DNA of 7,704 nucleotides from contig JAOZRI010000100.1 of NCBI GenBank assembly GCA_029940235.1, positions 1 to 7,704 of the forward strand. Direction: 5' to 3'. Of this stretch, positions 6,857 through 7,704 are shown piece after piece. This DNA is from Desulfobacula sp. Its GTDB lineage: Bacteria > Desulfobacterota > Desulfobacteria > Desulfobacterales > Desulfobacteraceae. The stretch's first letter is position 1. The number at the start of each line of letters is the position of its first letter. Both the position numbers and the translations under genes were made by a program. The notes under the pieces were generated by a model. That model made no database searches. It was not told the DNA's origin and worked only from the letters and a program-made list of their open reading frames with translations.

Positions 6857-6878
6857 AAAAAAATCAAGGCAGCCGCCT
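6857..6878 (-). terminator. Possible terminator of the release-factor-like gene, overlapping its stop
   Basis: On the leftward strand AGGC and GCCT form a 4-bp GC-rich stem around GGCT. The stem starts inside the TAG stop codon and is followed by TTGA and a run of seven T. The stem is very short, so confidence is modest, but stem plus T-run directly at the gene end is what an intrinsic terminator would look like. Confidence 0.35.
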
Positions 6879-7233
6879 ACTCTTTCAGATCAAGCTTTTT
6901 CCTGGTTTTTTTTTTACGTCTGAGCTTTTGCTTCTTTAATTTTTCTACTCTGGTTAATTCTCTGTCATCCTTACCATGAATTTTATCCTCAATTTTTTGT
7001 AACAGCAGTCTTAATGCAAAGAATCTGTTGAGATACTGGGAACGCTCTTTGCCATATTTAACAAAAAGACCTGTTTTCCCATGTTTTGCAAATACAGCAG
7101 ATGATGTTTTATTAACCTTTTGCCCCCCTTTTCCAGAGGCTTTTATGAATTTAAATTCAATATCTTTTTTGCCAATACCAAGATCTGCCATCTTTTTTTC
7201 AAGGGCTTCTATTTTTTCTTTTTTCGGTCCCAT
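6877..7233 (-). CDS. Peptide chain release factor-like protein with GGQ motif (118 aa)
   Basis: The protein carries the release-factor catalytic motif in KASGKGGQKVNKTSSAVF (GGQ at 36-38), which places the conserved Gln at the peptidyl-transferase centre to hydrolyse peptidyl-tRNA. Domains for stop-codon recognition, present in RF1 and RF2, are absent. After the GGQ domain come a helix-rich stretch (YLNRFFALRLLLQKIEDKI) and a very basic tail (about 97-114, mostly Lys/Arg). Such tails in ArfB and the mitochondrial MTRFR (C12orf65) group enter the empty mRNA channel or bind rRNA. The short N-terminal helix (LEKKMADLGI) fits the bacterial 'release factor-like' group better than ArfB, so I give no symbol. 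Likely role: rescue of stalled ribosomes or split 50S subunits. The ATG at 7233 has only a weak ribosome binding site; an internal ATG at residue 15 is possible but would remove the family-like N-terminus. It lies 82 bases downstream of the kinase gene. Confidence 0.85.
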   Translation of the reverse strand: MGPKKEKIEALEKKMADLGIGKKDIEFKFIKASGKGGQKVNKTSSAVFAKHGKTGLFVKYGKERSQYLNRFFALRLLLQKIEDKIHGKDDRELTRVEKLKKQKLRRKKKTRKKLDLKE

Positions 7234-7315
7234 GGTGCAATACTACATTTATATCCATCTAAATAAAATAAAAAAACAGTAATTACTCTATATTAACAAT
7301 CTGTCAAGGAACTTA
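7234..7315 (-). promoter_or_regulatory. Gap between kinase and release-factor-like genes: possible promoter or terminator signals
   Basis: A perfect -35-like hexamer TTGACA lies at 7302-7307 on the leftward strand. The bases 16-17 positions further on (TAATTA/AATTAC) are a poor -10. Nearer the kinase end there is a 10-bp palindrome AGTAATTACT (7278-7287), followed leftward by a T-rich tract (T7 at 7270-7276, then more T/A). The palindrome has no loop, so termination is not clear. The gap may hold a promoter for the release-factor-like gene, a weak terminator of the kinase gene, or both. Confidence 0.25.
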
Positions 7316-7704
7316 TTAAATCAGTTTTTTAATTCTTGACCAGGCATCTTTGGGCAGATGAGCTCCCATAATTTGACACACCTCATACCCACAGGCAGAT
7401 GCTATCTGTCCGCTTTTTTCAATGGAAAAACCATGGGCAAGCCCGAATAAAAATCCTGCAGCCCATAGATCTCCTGCTCCTGTTGTATCTTTTGGAACAT
7501 TGCCAGATTGAGGTTTAATTGTTGTAATTTTATTATTGTATGAAACAAAGCTGCCCCTGCTGCCAACTTTTAATACTGCATAGGTTACACCTATAGACAT
7601 TTTTTCAACGGCTTTGAGCTCATCATCAAATCCTGTATATGCCCTTGCTTCATCTTCATTGGCAATGAGAATATCAACATAATCTTTTATGATATCATCA
7701 AGAA
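7316..7704 (-). CDS. PfkB-family carbohydrate/nucleoside kinase, C-terminal part (5' truncated)
   Basis: About 129 codons of a frame entering from the right edge are visible. It reads VDILIANEDEARAYTG near the cut, the usual 'N..E...' segment of PfkB kinases. The PfkB signature 2 follows in DTTGAGDLWAAGFLFGLAHG; the Asp of GAGD is the catalytic base that activates the sugar hydroxyl, and the GAG forms the anion hole for phosphate transfer. The end (ASACGYEVCQIMGAHLPKDAW) resembles the adenosine kinase/ribokinase-like branch often annotated as 'adenosine kinase' or 'sugar kinase'. The substrate cannot be decided without the N-terminal lid region. An internal ATG at 7600 is not the start, because homology continues upstream without a break. 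It is followed after 82 bases by the release-factor-like gene on the same strand. Stop is TAA. Confidence 0.9.
   Translation of the reverse strand, partial: LDDIIKDYVDILIANEDEARAYTGFDDELKAVEKMSIGVTYAVLKVGSRGSFVSYNNKITTIKPQSGNVPKDTTGAGDLWAAGFLFGLAHGFSIEKSGQIASACGYEVCQIMGAHLPKDAWSRIKKLI

Noticed and set aside
7028..7282. Rightward 84-codon frame opposite the release-factor-like gene
   Set aside because: It overlaps the GGQ gene, which has clear family motifs, and its own peptide resembles nothing.

Overview
The window is A+T-rich bacterial DNA that reads as a chromosomal core region from a Gram-negative organism. It contains an LPS-assembly lipoprotein, signal peptides with Gram-negative character, and the leuS-lptE pair. 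The style of the HD-GYP protein and the neighbours fits Desulfobacterota, probably a Desulfobacter/Desulfobacula-like sulfate reducer. That placement is an inference from protein style, not a search. I see no tRNA, rRNA, CRISPR array, insertion sequence or phage gene, and no gene-free stretch longer than about 210 bases.

Layout from left to right. The 3' end of rpsT (ribosomal protein S20) runs rightward off the left edge and ends in a small terminator. It converges on a leftward pair, leuS (leucyl-tRNA synthetase) followed one base later by lptE (LPS-assembly lipoprotein). A 208-bp divergent intergenic region separates leuS from a rightward gene for a GAF plus HD-GYP protein, a probable cyclic-di-GMP phosphodiesterase with a long helical insertion in its catalytic domain. 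This gene converges, with a 6-bp gap, on a leftward run of genes. In order of transcription that run is: the 3' part of a PfkB-family sugar/nucleoside kinase (cut by the right edge), a small GGQ-motif release-factor-like protein, a three-helix membrane protein with a TTG start, an exported protein ending in a receiver-like domain without its phospho-acceptor aspartate, and a small exported protein with three cysteines.

How they fit together. rpsT, leuS, the release-factor-like protein and lptE are translation or envelope housekeeping genes. The last three leftward genes are spaced like one operon and are all predicted to act at or beyond the inner membrane. The most unusual item is the exported pseudo-receiver protein (5614-6384). 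A receiver fold behind a signal peptide, with the catalytic aspartate replaced by histidine, cannot work as a normal response regulator. Its tight neighbours suggest a small envelope module of unknown role. The adjacent, convergent HD-GYP gene may be related in signalling or may just be next door.
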